Source of the DNA: Edwardsiella tarda ATCC 15947 = NBRC 105688
GTDB lineage: Bacteria > Pseudomonadota > Gammaproteobacteria > Enterobacterales > Enterobacteriaceae
Assembly: GCF_003113495.2 (NCBI RefSeq)
Contig: NZ_CP084506.1
Location: 186,001 to 250,000 of the forward strand
Direction of reading: 5' to 3'
Length of the DNA: 64,000 bases
The notes beneath the pieces are model-generated. The model had not been told where the DNA came from. It was given only the letters and a program-made list of their open reading frames with translations, and did no database searches. This document shows positions 18,571-28,617 of the stretch, one piece after another (within the stretch, counting starts at the first letter, position 1; every line of letters starts with the position of its first letter). The position numbers were made by a program, and so were the translations under genes.

Positions 18571-18674
18571 GTCGATTACCCTCAAGCTTTTCCGCGCATA
18601 TTTTTCATAATGGCCGGGTACCCTTCACCGCCTCGAGCGGACACAGCGATAACAACAACAAGAGGAGACGCACC

Positions 18675-19940
18675 ATGACAACAGTTTCCGCCACGGGCGC
18701 GCTAGTCGCGCTTGTCGTTGCCATCATATTGATTTTACGTAAAGTTCCCCCCGCATACGGCATGATAGCCGGCGCATTGGCCGGTGGCTTGGTCGGCGGG
18801 GCCGACTTAGTACAGACCATTGCGCTGATGATCGGCGGCGCGCAGGGGATCACCAGCGCGGTCCTGCGCATCCTCGGTGCCGGTATTCTGGCTGGGGTCC
18901 TGATTGAATCGGGCGCCGCCAGTACCATCGCAGAGACTATCGTGCGCCGCGTCGGAGAGGGCCGTGCCCTGCTGGCATTGGCGGTGGCGACGCTGATGCT
19001 GACCGCCGTCGGCGTGTTCGTCGACGTGGCGGTGATCACCGTTTCCCCGATCGCCTTGGCGATCGCCCATCGCGCGGATATCTCCAAGATGGCGATCCTG
19101 CTGGCGATGGTCGGTGGGGGTAAGGCGGGCAACGTGATGTCGCCTAACCCGAATACCATCGCGGCGGCGGAGGCCTTCAATGTGCCGCTGACCTCGCTGA
19201 TGATGGCCGGTATCGTGCCCGGGCTGTTTGGTCTCGTGCTGGCCTACCTGTTGGCGCGCCGCCTACGCGCGCGTGGCAGTAAGGTACAGGCGCATGAGTT
19301 GGTGGTCGCCGAGCACGGCAGCCAGCCCTCCTTCATGGCGGCGCTGAGCGCCCCCTTAGTGGCTATCGTATTGCTGGCGCTACGTCCGGTGGCGGGTATC
19401 GCCATCGATCCGCTGGTGGCGTTGCCGTTGGGCGGTTTGGTCGGCTTGGTGGCGATGGGGCAGTGGCGCAACACCAACCGCTATATGGTTTCCGGCCTGT
19501 CACGCATGGCACCGGTGGCAATCATGCTGCTGGGAACCGGCACTCTGGCTGGCATCATCGCCAACTCGGGGTTAAAGGAGGTATTGATCTCGGGGCTTGG
19601 CGCCTCTAGGCTGCCCTCTTACCTGTTGGCACCGGTTTCGGGTGCATTGATGTCGATGGCGACGGCCTCCACCACCGCCGGTACCGCCGTGGCATCTGCA
19701 GTGTTCAGTTCGACCCTGTTAGAGATGGGCATTACCGCCTTGGCGGGGGCGGCGATGGTTCATGCCGGCGCCACCGTGTTCGACCATATGCCGCATGGTA
19801 GTTTCTTCCATGCGACGGGCGGCAGCGTCAATATGCAGGTGCATGAGCGCCTGAAGCTAATCCCTTATGAGACGGCGGTCGGCCTGATGATCGCATTGAT
19901 TTCTACCCTGATGTTCGGTGTCTTCCACCTGGCAGGTTAA
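18675..19940 (+). CDS. GntP-family permease, probable glycerate transporter
   Basis: This is an integral membrane H+ symporter-type protein of 421 residues with about twelve hydrophobic segments. The GntP family look is clear in PPAYGMIAGALAGGLVGG, LIESGAASTIAETIVRRVG, GVFVDVAVITVSP and GGGKAGNVMSPNPNTIAAAE. Family members carry gluconate, other sugar acids, D-serine or D-glycerate. Glycerate is inferred only because glycerate kinase starts 16 bases downstream and a CdaR-like regulator lies upstream. The start has GAGGAG before ATG 18675. Confidence 0.85.
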   Translation: MTTVSATGALVALVVAIILILRKVPPAYGMIAGALAGGLVGGADLVQTIALMIGGAQGITSAVLRILGAGILAGVLIESGAASTIAETIVRRVGEGRALLALAVATLMLTAVGVFVDVAVITVSPIALAIAHRADISKMAILLAMVGGGKAGNVMSPNPNTIAAAEAFNVPLTSLMMAGIVPGLFGLVLAYLLARRLRARGSKVQAHELVVAEHGSQPSFMAALSAPLVAIVLLALRPVAGIAIDPLVALPLGGLVGLVAMGQWRNTNRYMVSGLSRMAPVAIMLLGTGTLAGIIANSGLKEVLISGLGASRLPSYLLAPVSGALMSMATASTTAGTAVASAVFSSTLLEMGITALAGAAMVHAGATVFDHMPHGSFFHATGGSVNMQVHERLKLIPYETAVGLMIALISTLMFGVFHLAG

Positions 19941-19955
19941 CGGAGAGAATAGAGT

Positions 19956-21092
19956 ATGAAGATCGTGATCGCCCCCGATTCGTTTAAAGAGAGTCTGAGC
20001 GCCATGCAGGTGGCCCAGGCGATTGAACAGGGTTTTCGTGAGGTGTACCCCGATGCCGACTATCAGTTACTGCCGATGGCCGATGGCGGGGAAGGGACGG
20101 TCGATGCCATGGTGGCGGCGACCGGAGGTCAACGTATCGCCCAAACCGTTACCGGGCCGTTGGGGCAACCGGTCGAGGCCTTCTTTGGCTGGTTAGGCGA
20201 TAACGAGACGGCGGTGATTGAGATGGCGGCGGCCTCCGGCCTGCATCTGGTGCCGGCCGAGCGACGCGATCCGACGCAGACCACCAGCTACGGGACCGGC
20301 GAGCTGATCCTGGCGGCGCTCGATCGTGGCGCGCGCCGTCTGATCCTGGGGATCGGCGGCAGCGCCACCAACGATGGCGGGGCTGGGATGATGCAGGCCC
20401 TGGGGGCTGGGCTGTATGACGCCGCGGGGCAGCCATTGTCTTACGGTGGCGGTGCCTTGTCCGCATTGGCGCACATCGATCTGGCGGGACTGGACGCTCG
20501 CCTGGCGCAGACCGATATCCTGGTGGCCTGCGATGTCGACAATCCGCTCTGTGGACCGCAGGGGGCTTCGGCGGTATTCGGCCCCCAGAAGGGGGCGACG
20601 CCGGCGATGGTGGCGCAATTGGACGCGGCGTTGCATCACTACGGTACGTTGCTGGAGCAGGTGGGGGGCCGGGCAGTGTTGAATGTCCCGGGGAGTGGCG
20701 CGGCGGGGGGCATGGGCGCGGCCCTGTGCGGCCTGTTGCAGGCACGCTTGCGTCCAGGCATTGAGATCGTGACGGAGGCGCTGGATCTGGCGCAGGCGGT
20801 GCAGGGTGCCAGCCTGGTGATCACCGGTGAAGGGCGTATCGACAGCCAGACGATCCATGGCAAGACGCCAATCGGCGTGGCGCGGGTGGCCAAGGCGGCG
20901 GGTGTGCCAACCATCGCGCTGGCGGGCGGTATGACGCCGGATTATGGCGTCGTCCATCCCCATGGTCTGGATGCGGTTTTCTCGGTGCTATGCCGCATCT
21001 CCACCTTGCAGGAGGCGTTGGCGCAGGCGCACGACAACCTGCGCGTGACGGCGCGTAATGTGGCGGCGGTATGGCGCGCGGCGCGCGCCTAA
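19956..21092 (+). CDS. garK: Glycerate 2-kinase
   Basis: This enzyme phosphorylates D-glycerate to 2-phosphoglycerate, feeding glycolysis. It begins MKIVIAPDSFKESLSAMQVA and has PMADGGEGTVDAMVAATGG, GIGGSATNDGGAGMMQALGA, VACDVDNPLCGPQGAS and VITGEGRIDSQTIHGKTPIGVA, all marks of the GarK/GlxK family. Its 378 residues are close to the E. coli enzymes (381). I use garK, but GlxK is equally possible by sequence. It is cotranscribed with the GntP permease and overlaps convergent panZ by 4 bases. Confidence 0.93.
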   Translation: MKIVIAPDSFKESLSAMQVAQAIEQGFREVYPDADYQLLPMADGGEGTVDAMVAATGGQRIAQTVTGPLGQPVEAFFGWLGDNETAVIEMAAASGLHLVPAERRDPTQTTSYGTGELILAALDRGARRLILGIGGSATNDGGAGMMQALGAGLYDAAGQPLSYGGGALSALAHIDLAGLDARLAQTDILVACDVDNPLCGPQGASAVFGPQKGATPAMVAQLDAALHHYGTLLEQVGGRAVLNVPGSGAAGGMGAALCGLLQARLRPGIEIVTEALDLAQAVQGASLVITGEGRIDSQTIHGKTPIGVARVAKAAGVPTIALAGGMTPDYGVVHPHGLDAVFSVLCRISTLQEALAQAHDNLRVTARNVAAVWRAARA

Positions 21093-21481
21093 CGGCTCCA
21101 GCCCTGTGCGCGTCGGCTAAAGCCGCAGGCGACCATAAAGTGATCCATCGTCGCCTGCTGGGTGGCAGGGATGTCGCTGAGCGGCAATTGCCAAGCGTGG
21201 ATCGCGGGCAGTTGCCGCAGGGTGTCTTCGATCAGATAGAGCCCGACGCCGCGACGGCGTGTGACCTCGCGAACCATCAGATCGCGCAGGGTGGCGATGC
21301 CGTTGTCCAGCGTCACCTTGACGGCCGCCAATAGGCGTTCATTAAAGCGGGCAGCGAATAGGGCGCCGCCATTATCCAGCCACTGTTGCCAGCATGCCGG
21401 TGTCTGCTGCGGCCAGATTTTTTGTAGATCGCGCAGATCATCGGCGCTGAGCGTTTCCAGACGTTCAATAGTCAGTTTCAT
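21089..21481 (-). CDS. panZ: PanD maturation and regulation factor PanZ (PanM)
   Basis: This GNAT-fold protein binds acetyl-CoA and triggers self-cleavage of the pro-enzyme PanD, setting beta-alanine and hence coenzyme A supply. The beginning MKLTIERLETLSADDLRDLQKIWP, then FAARFNERLLAAVKVTL and VREVTRRRGVGLYL (the acyl-CoA binding loop) match E. coli PanZ. At 130 residues it is of normal length (127). In E. coli it lies among liv genes; here no liv gene is present. It converges on glycerate kinase. Confidence 0.93.
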   Translation of the reverse strand: MKLTIERLETLSADDLRDLQKIWPQQTPACWQQWLDNGGALFAARFNERLLAAVKVTLDNGIATLRDLMVREVTRRRGVGLYLIEDTLRQLPAIHAWQLPLSDIPATQQATMDHFMVACGFSRRAQGWSR

Positions 21482-21602
21482 GGGTCTTTCCGTCAGGTAG
21501 CTATCGAGGGGATCGAGCCGTCATTGTACGGTATTCTCGTCGCGCGCGCCGTACCTGACGCGCCTTGGCCGCGTTTCTGTGGCGTGCCACGACGTGCTTC
21601 GG

Positions 21603-21642
21603 CTGTCATCCTCCCGTCACCTTGCCGTCATCAGGTCGTCAT
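21603..21642 (+). promoter_or_regulatory. Pho box (four 11-bp direct repeats) upstream of ugpB
   Basis: Four 7-base units stand exactly 11 bases apart: CTGTCAT (21603), CCGTCAC (21614), CCGTCAT (21625) and TCGTCAT (21636). This is the PhoB-binding pattern CTGTCAT plus four bases, here long enough for two PhoB dimers. It lies about 110 bases before the ugpB start, so phosphate starvation should activate the ugp operon as in E. coli. Confidence 0.85.
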
Positions 21643-21754
21643 CCGCTGGTTATTTCTCTGTCATACGCGCATGGCATGGTAGCTAACGCCAATAACATGT
21701 CGTTTATCACTCACTGAAGCCGATGTAGTGAGTGTTTTACCACGGAGAGCGGAA

Positions 21755-23074
21755 ATGGTTAACAAGGTAACACAGACGCTGGCCTCGCTGGCCATCACCC
21801 TGACGTTGAGCGCCCCAGGATGGGCGGCGATCGAAATCCCCTTCTGGCACTCGATGGATGCCGAGTTGGGTAAAGAGGTGACTAGCCTGGCGACGCGCTT
21901 CAATCAGTCGCAGAGCGACTATAAGGTGATGCCGGTCTACAAGGGAGACTATGAGCAGAGCATGGCGGCCGGTATTGCGGCCTTCCGTAGCGGCAAGGCG
22001 CCCGCCATTCTGCAGGTCTATGAAGTCGGTACCGCCACCATGATGCAAGCGCGTCAGGCGATCAAGCCGGTGTATCAGGTATTCCAAGAGGCGGGGATCG
22101 CCTTTGATCAGACGCAGTTCGTGCCGACGGTCGCCGGCTACTATGCCGATGGCGCGAATGGCCGCTTGTTGTCGCAACCCTTTAACAGCTCGACGCCGGT
22201 GCTGTACTACAACAAGGATGCCTTCAAAAAGGCGGGACTCGATCCGCAGAAGCCGCCGCAGACCTGGCAACAGCTGGCCGAGTATGCCGCGGCGTTACGT
22301 CAAAGTGGCATGTCATGCAGTTACGCCAGTGGTTGGCAGGGGTGGGTGCAGTTGGAAAACTTTAGCGCCTGGAATGGCTTGCCCTTTGCCAGCGAAAATA
22401 ATGGCTTCGGCGGTCCATCGGCTCGCTTGACCTTTAACCAACCGCAGCAGGTGGCGCATATTCAGCGCCTAGCGGACATGATGCAGCGCGGCGAGTTCAG
22501 TTATTTCGGGCGTAAGGATGAGCCGACCGCGAAGTTCTATAACGGCGATTGCGCGATGATCACCGCCTCCTCAGGTTCGCTCGCCAATATCCGTGAGTAT
22601 GCCAAGTTTGATTATGGCGTCGCCTTTATGCCGTACGATGAGCGCATTGCTGGCGCACCGCAGAATGCGATCATCGGTGGCGCCAGCCTATGGGTCATGA
22701 ATGGTAAGTCACCGCAGGTCTATCGCGGCGTCGCCGAGTTCCTCAACTTCTTGGCCAGCCCTGAGAATGCGGCCGAATGGCATCAGAAGACCGGTTATCT
22801 GCCGGTGACCAGTGCCGCCTATACGCTGACGGGTCAGCAGGGGTTCTACCAAGCTAACGTCGGCGCCGACACAGCGACGCGCCAGATGCTACACAAGGAT
22901 CCGCTCCCCTTCACCAAGGGGGTCCGTCTGGGCAACATGCCGCAGATCCGTACCGTGGTGGATGAGGAGCTAGAGGGGGTGTGGACCGGTAAGCAGAATG
23001 CCCAGCAGGCGCTGGATAACGCGGTGATGCGCGGTAACCAATTGTTGGCACGCTTCGAGAAGAACAGTCAATAA
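21755..23074 (+). CDS. ugpB: sn-glycerol-3-phosphate ABC transporter, periplasmic binding protein
   Basis: UgpB captures glycerol-3-phosphate and glycerophosphodiesters in the periplasm. ATG 21755 after GGAGAGCGGAA gives a Sec signal peptide ([19 protein letters not shown], cleavage before AIEIPFW). The mature part has [53 protein letters not shown] and [15 protein letters not shown], all close to E. coli UgpB. Length is 439 residues (438). It is first gene of ugpBAECQ and lies behind the Pho box. Confidence 0.97.
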   Translation: MVNKVTQTLASLAITLTLSAPGWAAIEIPFWHSMDAELGKEVTSLATRFNQSQSDYKVMPVYKGDYEQSMAAGIAAFRSGKAPAILQVYEVGTATMMQARQAIKPVYQVFQEAGIAFDQTQFVPTVAGYYADGANGRLLSQPFNSSTPVLYYNKDAFKKAGLDPQKPPQTWQQLAEYAAALRQSGMSCSYASGWQGWVQLENFSAWNGLPFASENNGFGGPSARLTFNQPQQVAHIQRLADMMQRGEFSYFGRKDEPTAKFYNGDCAMITASSGSLANIREYAKFDYGVAFMPYDERIAGAPQNAIIGGASLWVMNGKSPQVYRGVAEFLNFLASPENAAEWHQKTGYLPVTSAAYTLTGQQGFYQANVGADTATRQMLHKDPLPFTKGVRLGNMPQIRTVVDEELEGVWTGKQNAQQALDNAVMRGNQLLARFEKNSQ

Positions 23075-23093
23075 TTTCTTGCCCTGCGGCAGT

Positions 23094-23119
23094 CGTGGCG
23101 CGGCGTCGGCGGCGCCACG
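23094..23119 (+). other. Intercistronic hairpin ugpB-ugpA
   Basis: An 8-bp perfect stem, CGTGGCGC (23094-23101) and GCGCCACG (23112-23119), surrounds a 10-base loop in the 67-base gap. No U run follows. Such a hairpin after a binding-protein gene can protect its mRNA and so give more UgpB than membrane subunits, as known for other ABC operons; the effect here is inferred. Confidence 0.6.
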
Positions 23120-23141
23120 ATCTCTGGTATGTTGAGGTGAT

Positions 23142-24026
23142 ATGAATACCCCAATCCCCGTTTATGGTCGTAGCTGGTTGCCCTATGCGTTAGTCGCTCC
23201 CCAGCTGGCGATCACCCTGGTGTTTTTTCTCTGGCCCGCGGCCGAAGCCTTATGGTACTCGTTGCAACAGGTCGATCCTTTCGGCCTCTCCAGCCACTTT
23301 GTCGGCCTGGAGAACTTCGTGACACTACTCGATGACCCGTATTACCTGGCATCGGTACGTACCACCCTATGGTTCAGCGCCTTGGTGACCGCTAGCGGCT
23401 TGGTGATTTCGTTGTTCTTCGCCGCCCTGGTCAACCATGTGCTGTATGGGCGCCGCCTCTATCAGACGCTGTTTATTCTGCCTTATGCGGTGGCACCGAC
23501 TATCGCGGCGGTGCTGTGGATGTTCCTGTTTAGCCCGGGCATGGGGTTGATCACCCATGCCTTGGCCAGTGTGGGGTATGAGTGGAACCACGCTCGCTAC
23601 AGCGGTCAGGCGATGTTTCTGGTGGTGCTGGCCTCCGTTTGGAAGCAGGTAAGCTATAACTTCTTATTTTTTCTAGCCGCATTACAGTCTGTTCCGCGAT
23701 CGCTGATCGAGGCGGCGGCCATCGACGGCGCCGGGCCATTGCGCCGTTTCTGGCACATTGTCCTGCCGTTGATTGCCCCGGTGAGCTTCTTTCTGCTGGT
23801 GGTCAATTTGGTCTACGCCTTCTTCGACACCTTTCCAGTCATCGATGCTGCGACCGGTGGAGGGCCGGGTCAATCGACCACGACACTGATCTACAAGATC
23901 TATCGCGAAGGATTCGCCGGCCTGGATCTCTCCAGTTCGGCGGCGCAATCGGTCGTCCTGATGGTGATGGTCATCGGTCTGACGCTGATCCAGTTCCGTT
24001 ATGTAGAGCGTAAGGTACGTTACTGA
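23142..24026 (+). CDS. ugpA: sn-glycerol-3-phosphate ABC transporter permease UgpA
   Basis: This inner-membrane permease forms the channel with UgpE. It has six hydrophobic segments over 294 residues (E. coli 295) and the EAA loop [21 protein letters not shown] that contacts the ATPase UgpC. The N-terminal [20 protein letters not shown] and the [21 protein letters not shown] block are near identical in type to E. coli UgpA. The ribosome site GAGGTGAT precedes ATG 23142. Its stop overlaps the ugpE start by one base. Confidence 0.96.
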   Translation: MNTPIPVYGRSWLPYALVAPQLAITLVFFLWPAAEALWYSLQQVDPFGLSSHFVGLENFVTLLDDPYYLASVRTTLWFSALVTASGLVISLFFAALVNHVLYGRRLYQTLFILPYAVAPTIAAVLWMFLFSPGMGLITHALASVGYEWNHARYSGQAMFLVVLASVWKQVSYNFLFFLAALQSVPRSLIEAAAIDGAGPLRRFWHIVLPLIAPVSFFLLVVNLVYAFFDTFPVIDAATGGGPGQSTTTLIYKIYREGFAGLDLSSSAAQSVVLMVMVIGLTLIQFRYVERKVRY

Positions 24027-24871
24027 TGATAGAGAATCGTAGAGGGCTGGAATGGTTCAGTCATGTGATGCTGATCGCCGGCGCCTTAACTATCCTGTTT
24101 CCCTTGTATGTGGCCTTGGTGACGGCGACCCTGGATCGGGCTCAGGTGTTTCAGACACCGATGCCGCTGTGGCCTGGCGATGAGCTGTGGAATAACCTCC
24201 GCCACGTCTGGCAGCAAGGGATCGGTAATGGTGGCATCCCATTCGGCCGCCAGTTGTTGAACAGCCTGGTGATGGCGTTGGTGATCACGGTCGGCAAGAT
24301 CAGTGTGTCGATGTTGTCGGCCTTCGCCATCGTTTATTTTCGTTTTCCACTGCGTAACCTGTTTTTTTGGTTGATATTTATTACCCTGATGCTGCCGGTG
24401 GAAGTGCGTATCTTTCCGACGGTGGAGGTGATGGCCGGGTTGCAGCTGATGGATAGCTATACCGGGCTTACGCTGCCGTTGATGGCATCGGCCACCGCCA
24501 CCTTTCTGTTTCGCCAGTTTTTTATGACGTTACCGCCTCAGTTAGTCGAGGCGGCGCGGATGGATGGCGCGGGACCGATGCGTTTTTTCCGCGATGTGTT
24601 ATTCCCCCTCTCGCGCACCAATCTGGCCGCGTTGTTTGTGATCACCTTTATCTACGGTTGGAACCAGTACCTATGGCCGTTATTGATCGCCAGCGAACCG
24701 GAGATGGCGACGGCGATGGTCGGTATTAAGAGCGCTATCGCCAACGGCGAGGGGGCTACCGAGTGGCAGCGGGTGATGGCGGCCCTGCTGTTGACGCTGA
24801 TCCCACCGTTATTGGTGGTGTTTACCATGCAGCGCTGGTTTGTGCGCGGCTTGGTCGATAGCGATAAGTAA
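24026..24871 (+). CDS. ugpE: sn-glycerol-3-phosphate ABC transporter permease UgpE
   Basis: This is the second permease subunit, 281 residues as in E. coli. It starts [19 protein letters not shown], has six membrane segments and the coupling loop [42 protein letters not shown] near the C-terminus is typical of the carbohydrate-uptake CUT1 permeases to which Ugp belongs. Translation is probably coupled to ugpA, since the ATG shares a base with its stop. Confidence 0.96.
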   Translation: MIENRRGLEWFSHVMLIAGALTILFPLYVALVTATLDRAQVFQTPMPLWPGDELWNNLRHVWQQGIGNGGIPFGRQLLNSLVMALVITVGKISVSMLSAFAIVYFRFPLRNLFFWLIFITLMLPVEVRIFPTVEVMAGLQLMDSYTGLTLPLMASATATFLFRQFFMTLPPQLVEAARMDGAGPMRFFRDVLFPLSRTNLAALFVITFIYGWNQYLWPLLIASEPEMATAMVGIKSAIANGEGATEWQRVMAALLLTLIPPLLVVFTMQRWFVRGLVDSDK

Positions 24872-24895
24872 TTGAATGAGGCAACGGACGACTCG

Positions 24896-25990
24896 ATGGC
24901 GCGTTTAACACTACAGAATGTGAGTAAAAGCTATGATGGCCGGCAGGCGATCATCAAGGGAATCGATCTGGATGTGCAGGATGGCGAGTTTATCGTCATG
25001 GTTGGCCCGTCCGGTTGCGGTAAGTCGACGCTGTTGCGCATGGTGGCGGGCTTGGAGCAGACCAGCGGCGGCGATATTTACATCGGCGATGAGCGGGTAA
25101 CGCACAAAGAGCCGAAGGATCGCGGCGTGGCGATGGTGTTCCAGAACTATGCGTTGTATCCCCACATGACGGTGGCGGAGAACATGGGTTATGGCTTGAA
25201 GATCCGTGGGCTGGGTAAGCAACAGATCCGTCAGCGAGTGGAGGAGGTCGCCCAGATCCTCGAGCTGGAGGCGTTGTTACAACGTCGACCCGGTGAGTTG
25301 TCGGGTGGACAGCGCCAGCGCGTGGCGATGGGGCGCGCGATTGTCCGCGAACCGGCGGTATTCTTATTCGACGAGCCACTCTCGAATCTGGACGCTAAGC
25401 TGCGGGTACAGATGCGCCTGGAACTGCAACAGTTACATCGCCGGCTAAAGACCACCAGCCTGTATGTGACACATGATCAGGTGGAGGCGATGACGCTGGC
25501 ACAACGGGTCATCGTGCTCAATCAGGGTGTCGCCGAGCAGATCGGCACACCGACCGAGATCTATCACCGTCCGGCTAGCCGCTTTGTCGCTGGCTTCATG
25601 GGGGCGCCGGCGATGAACCTGTTCGATGGGCAGTTAGCGCCCGATGGGCAGACCTTCCAGTTGACGCCGACGCAGCAGATTCACTTGCAGCGTCCGCTAC
25701 CCGAGCTGGCGGGGCAGGCGTTGACTCTCGGGATCCGTCCAGAGCATCTGTGCCGTGTCGACGATGAACAACCGGGTAATGCCTTAACGGTCGAGACGCT
25801 GGAGTTGTTGGGGGCCGATAACTTGGCGCATGGGCGTTGGGGAACGCAGAGCGTGACGGTACGTTTACCCTATCAGTCCTTACCGGCCGTCGGCAGCGTA
25901 TTGCGGCTGGGACTGCCACAGGCTAACCTGCATTTCTTTGATCCGCGCAGCGGGCGGCGCATCACCTCGCCCGATCAGGAGCCATCATGA
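24896..25990 (+). CDS. ugpC: sn-glycerol-3-phosphate ABC transporter ATP-binding protein UgpC
   Basis: This cytoplasmic ATPase drives Ugp transport and in E. coli also senses internal phosphate. Walker [10 protein letters not shown] is at residues 37-45, the Q-loop in [11 protein letters not shown], the signature [14 protein letters not shown], Walker [12 protein letters not shown] and the switch VTHDQ. A C-terminal regulatory (TOBE) domain follows with [11 protein letters not shown] 24896 aligns with the E. coli start (MAGLKLQ); a TTG at 24872 in the same frame would add eight residues, and neither has a strong ribosome site. Length is 364 (E. coli 356). Confidence 0.95.
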   Translation: MARLTLQNVSKSYDGRQAIIKGIDLDVQDGEFIVMVGPSGCGKSTLLRMVAGLEQTSGGDIYIGDERVTHKEPKDRGVAMVFQNYALYPHMTVAENMGYGLKIRGLGKQQIRQRVEEVAQILELEALLQRRPGELSGGQRQRVAMGRAIVREPAVFLFDEPLSNLDAKLRVQMRLELQQLHRRLKTTSLYVTHDQVEAMTLAQRVIVLNQGVAEQIGTPTEIYHRPASRFVAGFMGAPAMNLFDGQLAPDGQTFQLTPTQQIHLQRPLPELAGQALTLGIRPEHLCRVDDEQPGNALTVETLELLGADNLAHGRWGTQSVTVRLPYQSLPAVGSVLRLGLPQANLHFFDPRSGRRITSPDQEPS

Positions 25991-26736
25991 TGAATCCTTG
26001 GCCGTATCCCGCCATCGTCGCCCATCGCGGCGGCGGTAAGTTGGCGCCGGAAAATACTTTGGCGGCGATCGACATGGGGGCCCGCTATGGCCACACCATG
26101 ATCGAGTTCGATGCCAAATTGAGTGCCGATGGGCAAGTCTTTCTATTGCACGACGATACCCTGGAGCGCACCACCAACGGTTGGGGTGTCGCGGGTGAGC
26201 TGCCTTGGGCGCGTCTGGCTGGGGTGGATGCCGGCGTCGGTTTTGGCCATCGCTTCGCCGGCGAGCCGCTACCGCTACTGAGCCAGGTGGCGGCGCGTTG
26301 TCGTCAGTATGGCATGCTAGCGAACATTGAGATCAAACCTACGCGCGGTTGTGAGAGGGAGACCGGGCGAGAGGTGGCGCTGGCCGCCGCCGCGTTGTGG
26401 CGCGATGCCGCGGTGCCACCGCTGCTCTCCTCCTTCTCGCCTATCGCGCTGGCCGAGGCGCAGCACGTCACCCCACAGCTACCGCGCGGCTTGTTGCTGG
26501 AGGCGTGGGATGACGATTGGCTGGCGTTGACGCGAGACCTCGGTTGCGTGGCTCTCCATATCGATCATCATGCCCTAAACGCCGAGCGGGTGGCGGCGAT
26601 CCGGCAGGCCGGGCTGCATATCCTGGTGTATACGGTGAATCAGCCGCAACGGGCACGCGAGCTGTTGGATTGGGGCGTCGATAGCCTCTGCACCGATCGT
26701 ATCGACCTGATCGGGCCGGACTTCGCTCAGCGCTAA
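25987..26736 (+). CDS. ugpQ: Glycerophosphodiester phosphodiesterase UgpQ
   Basis: This cytoplasmic enzyme hydrolyses imported glycerophosphodiesters to glycerol-3-phosphate and an alcohol. The GDPD motifs are clear: [19 protein letters not shown] with catalytic His, [26 protein letters not shown] with the second His, and NIEIKP. Length is 249 residues (E. coli 247). ATG 25987 overlaps the ugpC stop (ATGA); ATG 25990 is directly adjacent and equally possible. It ends the ugp operon. Confidence 0.96.
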   Translation: MMNPWPYPAIVAHRGGGKLAPENTLAAIDMGARYGHTMIEFDAKLSADGQVFLLHDDTLERTTNGWGVAGELPWARLAGVDAGVGFGHRFAGEPLPLLSQVAARCRQYGMLANIEIKPTRGCERETGREVALAAAALWRDAAVPPLLSSFSPIALAEAQHVTPQLPRGLLLEAWDDDWLALTRDLGCVALHIDHHALNAERVAAIRQAGLHILVYTVNQPQRARELLDWGVDSLCTDRIDLIGPDFAQR

Positions 26737-26747
26737 GGAGATTCGGG

Positions 26748-26766
26748 GCGACGCATTCGGCGTCGC
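26748..26766. terminator. Hairpin between convergent ugpQ and yhhA
   Basis: GCGACGC (26748-26754) pairs with GCGTCGC (26760-26766) around ATTCG. It sits 12 bases after the ugpQ stop and 21 before the yhhA stop. No U tract is present, so it is a likely but not certain bidirectional terminator. Confidence 0.5.
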
Positions 26767-26786
26767 TCCGGCGAGGTGATATTACG

Positions 26787-27083
26787 CTAAGGCAGACGCG
26801 TGGGGCTGGGCGTGGTTGGCGTCAGCCCCTGTTGGCTTTGCCACAGCGGATCGTTGCGCTGCATATCTTGATTAAGTTGCTGGATGCGTTGTGCCTGACT
26901 GTCGCGCAGTATCTGCGTTTGCGTGTTGCGTAGGCTTTGTTGGTTAAACGTATTACGCTGCTGCTGAAACTGTTGCTGCTGTTGTTGGATCATCTGCTGC
27001 TGTTGCTGCATCACCGTGCTATCGGCATAGACCGGTAGGATGCCGCCGCACAGTAGGCCCAGGAAGAGGATGACATCGCGCAT
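26787..27083 (-). CDS. yhhA: DUF2756 glutamine-rich exported protein YhhA
   Basis: This is a 98-residue protein with a signal peptide (MRDVILFLGLLCGGILPVYA, cleaved before DS) and a mature part of which roughly a third is Gln, including runs QQQQQMIQQQQQQFQQQ. It has the position and composition of E. coli YhhA beside ugpQ. It is probably periplasmic and its function is unknown. The Gln-rich middle may form a coiled coil. It is divergent from glpE. Confidence 0.82.
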   Translation of the reverse strand: MRDVILFLGLLCGGILPVYADSTVMQQQQQMIQQQQQQFQQQRNTFNQQSLRNTQTQILRDSQAQRIQQLNQDMQRNDPLWQSQQGLTPTTPSPTRLP

Positions 27084-27355
27084 GGTAGTGCCTCCATCTC
27101 AGCGACACCGCCGTCGTGGCCGTGTCACCGCGTTAGTATAGTCAAGACGTTGACACGCGATGTAGCGCAAAGTGGGATAAACGTGGGGATTTTACCCGCG
27201 CGTTAGCGCCATCGCGCTTTTTGTTCTTGCTTTTTAATGTAAAAACCGCAATCTCTGATCGCCGTACCGCACGGGGCACGCCACACGAATCTCGTATTCT
27301 ACATTTAACAAAGCGGTTACAATATGGCCCTTTGACGAGTCGATAGAGGCGAAGT

Positions 27356-27685
27356 ATGGAGCAGTTTGGTGTGATCTCCGTGGCGCAGGTACAACAGATG
27401 TTGGCGCAGGGGCAGGCGATGTTGCTGGATATCCGCGATGCACAGAGCTATGCCGCCGGGCATGTGCCCGGGGCGTTTCATCTCACCGATGCCTCGTTGG
27501 CACAACTGATGCGGCAGCACGATGGCGTCATGCCGCTGATGGTGATGTGCTATCACGGTAATAGTAGCCGGGGCGCGGCGCAATATTTGCTGCACCAAGG
27601 CTTTGATGAAGTTTACAGTGTCGACGGCGGCTTTGAGGCCTGGCTGCGGGCCTATCCCGGAGAGGTGGCGCGTAGCGGCGACTGA
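27356..27685 (+). CDS. glpE: Thiosulfate sulfurtransferase GlpE
   Basis: This is a single-domain rhodanese that moves sulfur from thiosulfate to cyanide or thioredoxin. The active-site loop is CYHGNSS with Cys65, the same residue number as in E. coli GlpE, and [19 protein letters not shown] is the N-terminal rhodanese signature. Length is 109 residues (E. coli 108). GAGGCGAAGT precedes the ATG. It is first of glpE-glpG-glpR, with glpG 39 bases on. Confidence 0.96.
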   Translation: MEQFGVISVAQVQQMLAQGQAMLLDIRDAQSYAAGHVPGAFHLTDASLAQLMRQHDGVMPLMVMCYHGNSSRGAAQYLLHQGFDEVYSVDGGFEAWLRAYPGEVARSGD

Positions 27686-27724
27686 GGTGGCACCGTCGGC
27701 GCCGATTGAAATAAGCAGGTATTC

Positions 27725-28555
27725 ATGGTTCGTGTGATCACATTGCCTAACCCACGCTTGGCACAGGCATTTATTGACTATATGGCGACACAGGGCGTGC
27801 GTCTGGAGGCGGAGGCTGGAGACCATGGGATCGCCTTGTGGCTGGCGGATGATAGCCATTTGGCGCAGGTCGAGCATGAACTGCAACGTTTCCTGCATGA
27901 ACCGCAGCACCCACGTTATCAGGCCGCAAGCTGGCAGAGCGGCTCGACCCATAGCGGGCTGCGTTACACGCGCTTCGCGTATCTGCGCAGCTTTGCTGGC
28001 CAGAGTGGGCCATTAACTATCGGTGTGACGCTGCTATGTATCTTGGTGTATCTGTGTCAGCTGGCGTTGGGCGATGGTGCGGTGATGACCTATCTGGCCT
28101 GGCCGGCGGATGCGGCGCAGCATTATCAACTATGGCGTTACTTTACCCCGGCATTGCTGCATTTTTCCCCGTTACATATCATCTTTAACCTGATGTGGTG
28201 GTGGTATCTGGGCGGGCAGGTCGAGAAGCGCTTAGGGGCGAGTAAACTGGCGCAGATCATGTTGGTCTCCGCGTTGATGAGCGGCTGGGCGCAGTCACTA
28301 TTCAGTGGGATCTACTTTGGCGGTCTATCCGGGGTGGTGTATGCCCTGATGGGCTATGTCTGGTGGTGTGGTGAGCGGGCCCCTCAGTTTGGCGTGTCGA
28401 TGCCGCGCGGCCTGATGGTCTTCTCGCTGCTGTGGCTGCTGGCTGGCTACTTCAACTGGTTTGGTCTCTCTATCGCGAATGCCGCCCATATCGGGGGGTT
28501 GGTCATCGGCTTGTTGATGGCCTTCTGGGATATGCGCCATTTTCGCCGACAGTGA
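27725..28555 (+). CDS. glpG: Rhomboid intramembrane serine protease GlpG
   Basis: This inner-membrane protease cleaves transmembrane segments of other membrane proteins. The catalytic Ser is in [12 protein letters not shown] at residue 202 (Ser201 in E. coli), its partner His is in ANAAHIGGL, and the L1-loop WR motif is [14 protein letters not shown] cytoplasmic N-terminal domain precedes six membrane segments; the length of 276 residues equals E. coli GlpG. It is the middle gene of glpEGR. Confidence 0.96.
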   Translation: MVRVITLPNPRLAQAFIDYMATQGVRLEAEAGDHGIALWLADDSHLAQVEHELQRFLHEPQHPRYQAASWQSGSTHSGLRYTRFAYLRSFAGQSGPLTIGVTLLCILVYLCQLALGDGAVMTYLAWPADAAQHYQLWRYFTPALLHFSPLHIIFNLMWWWYLGGQVEKRLGASKLAQIMLVSALMSGWAQSLFSGIYFGGLSGVVYALMGYVWWCGERAPQFGVSMPRGLMVFSLLWLLAGYFNWFGLSIANAAHIGGLVIGLLMAFWDMRHFRRQ

Positions 28556-28617
28556 GGCCGCGCCCACTGTTCCGTTTTTATGCTGCCGGGGGAGCCGGTA
28601 AACGCAGGGGAGTTTAC

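Noticed and set aside
28432..28617. N-terminal extension of glpR inside glpG
   Set aside because: It is a reading of glpG in another frame; GTG 28618 gives the exact family length.
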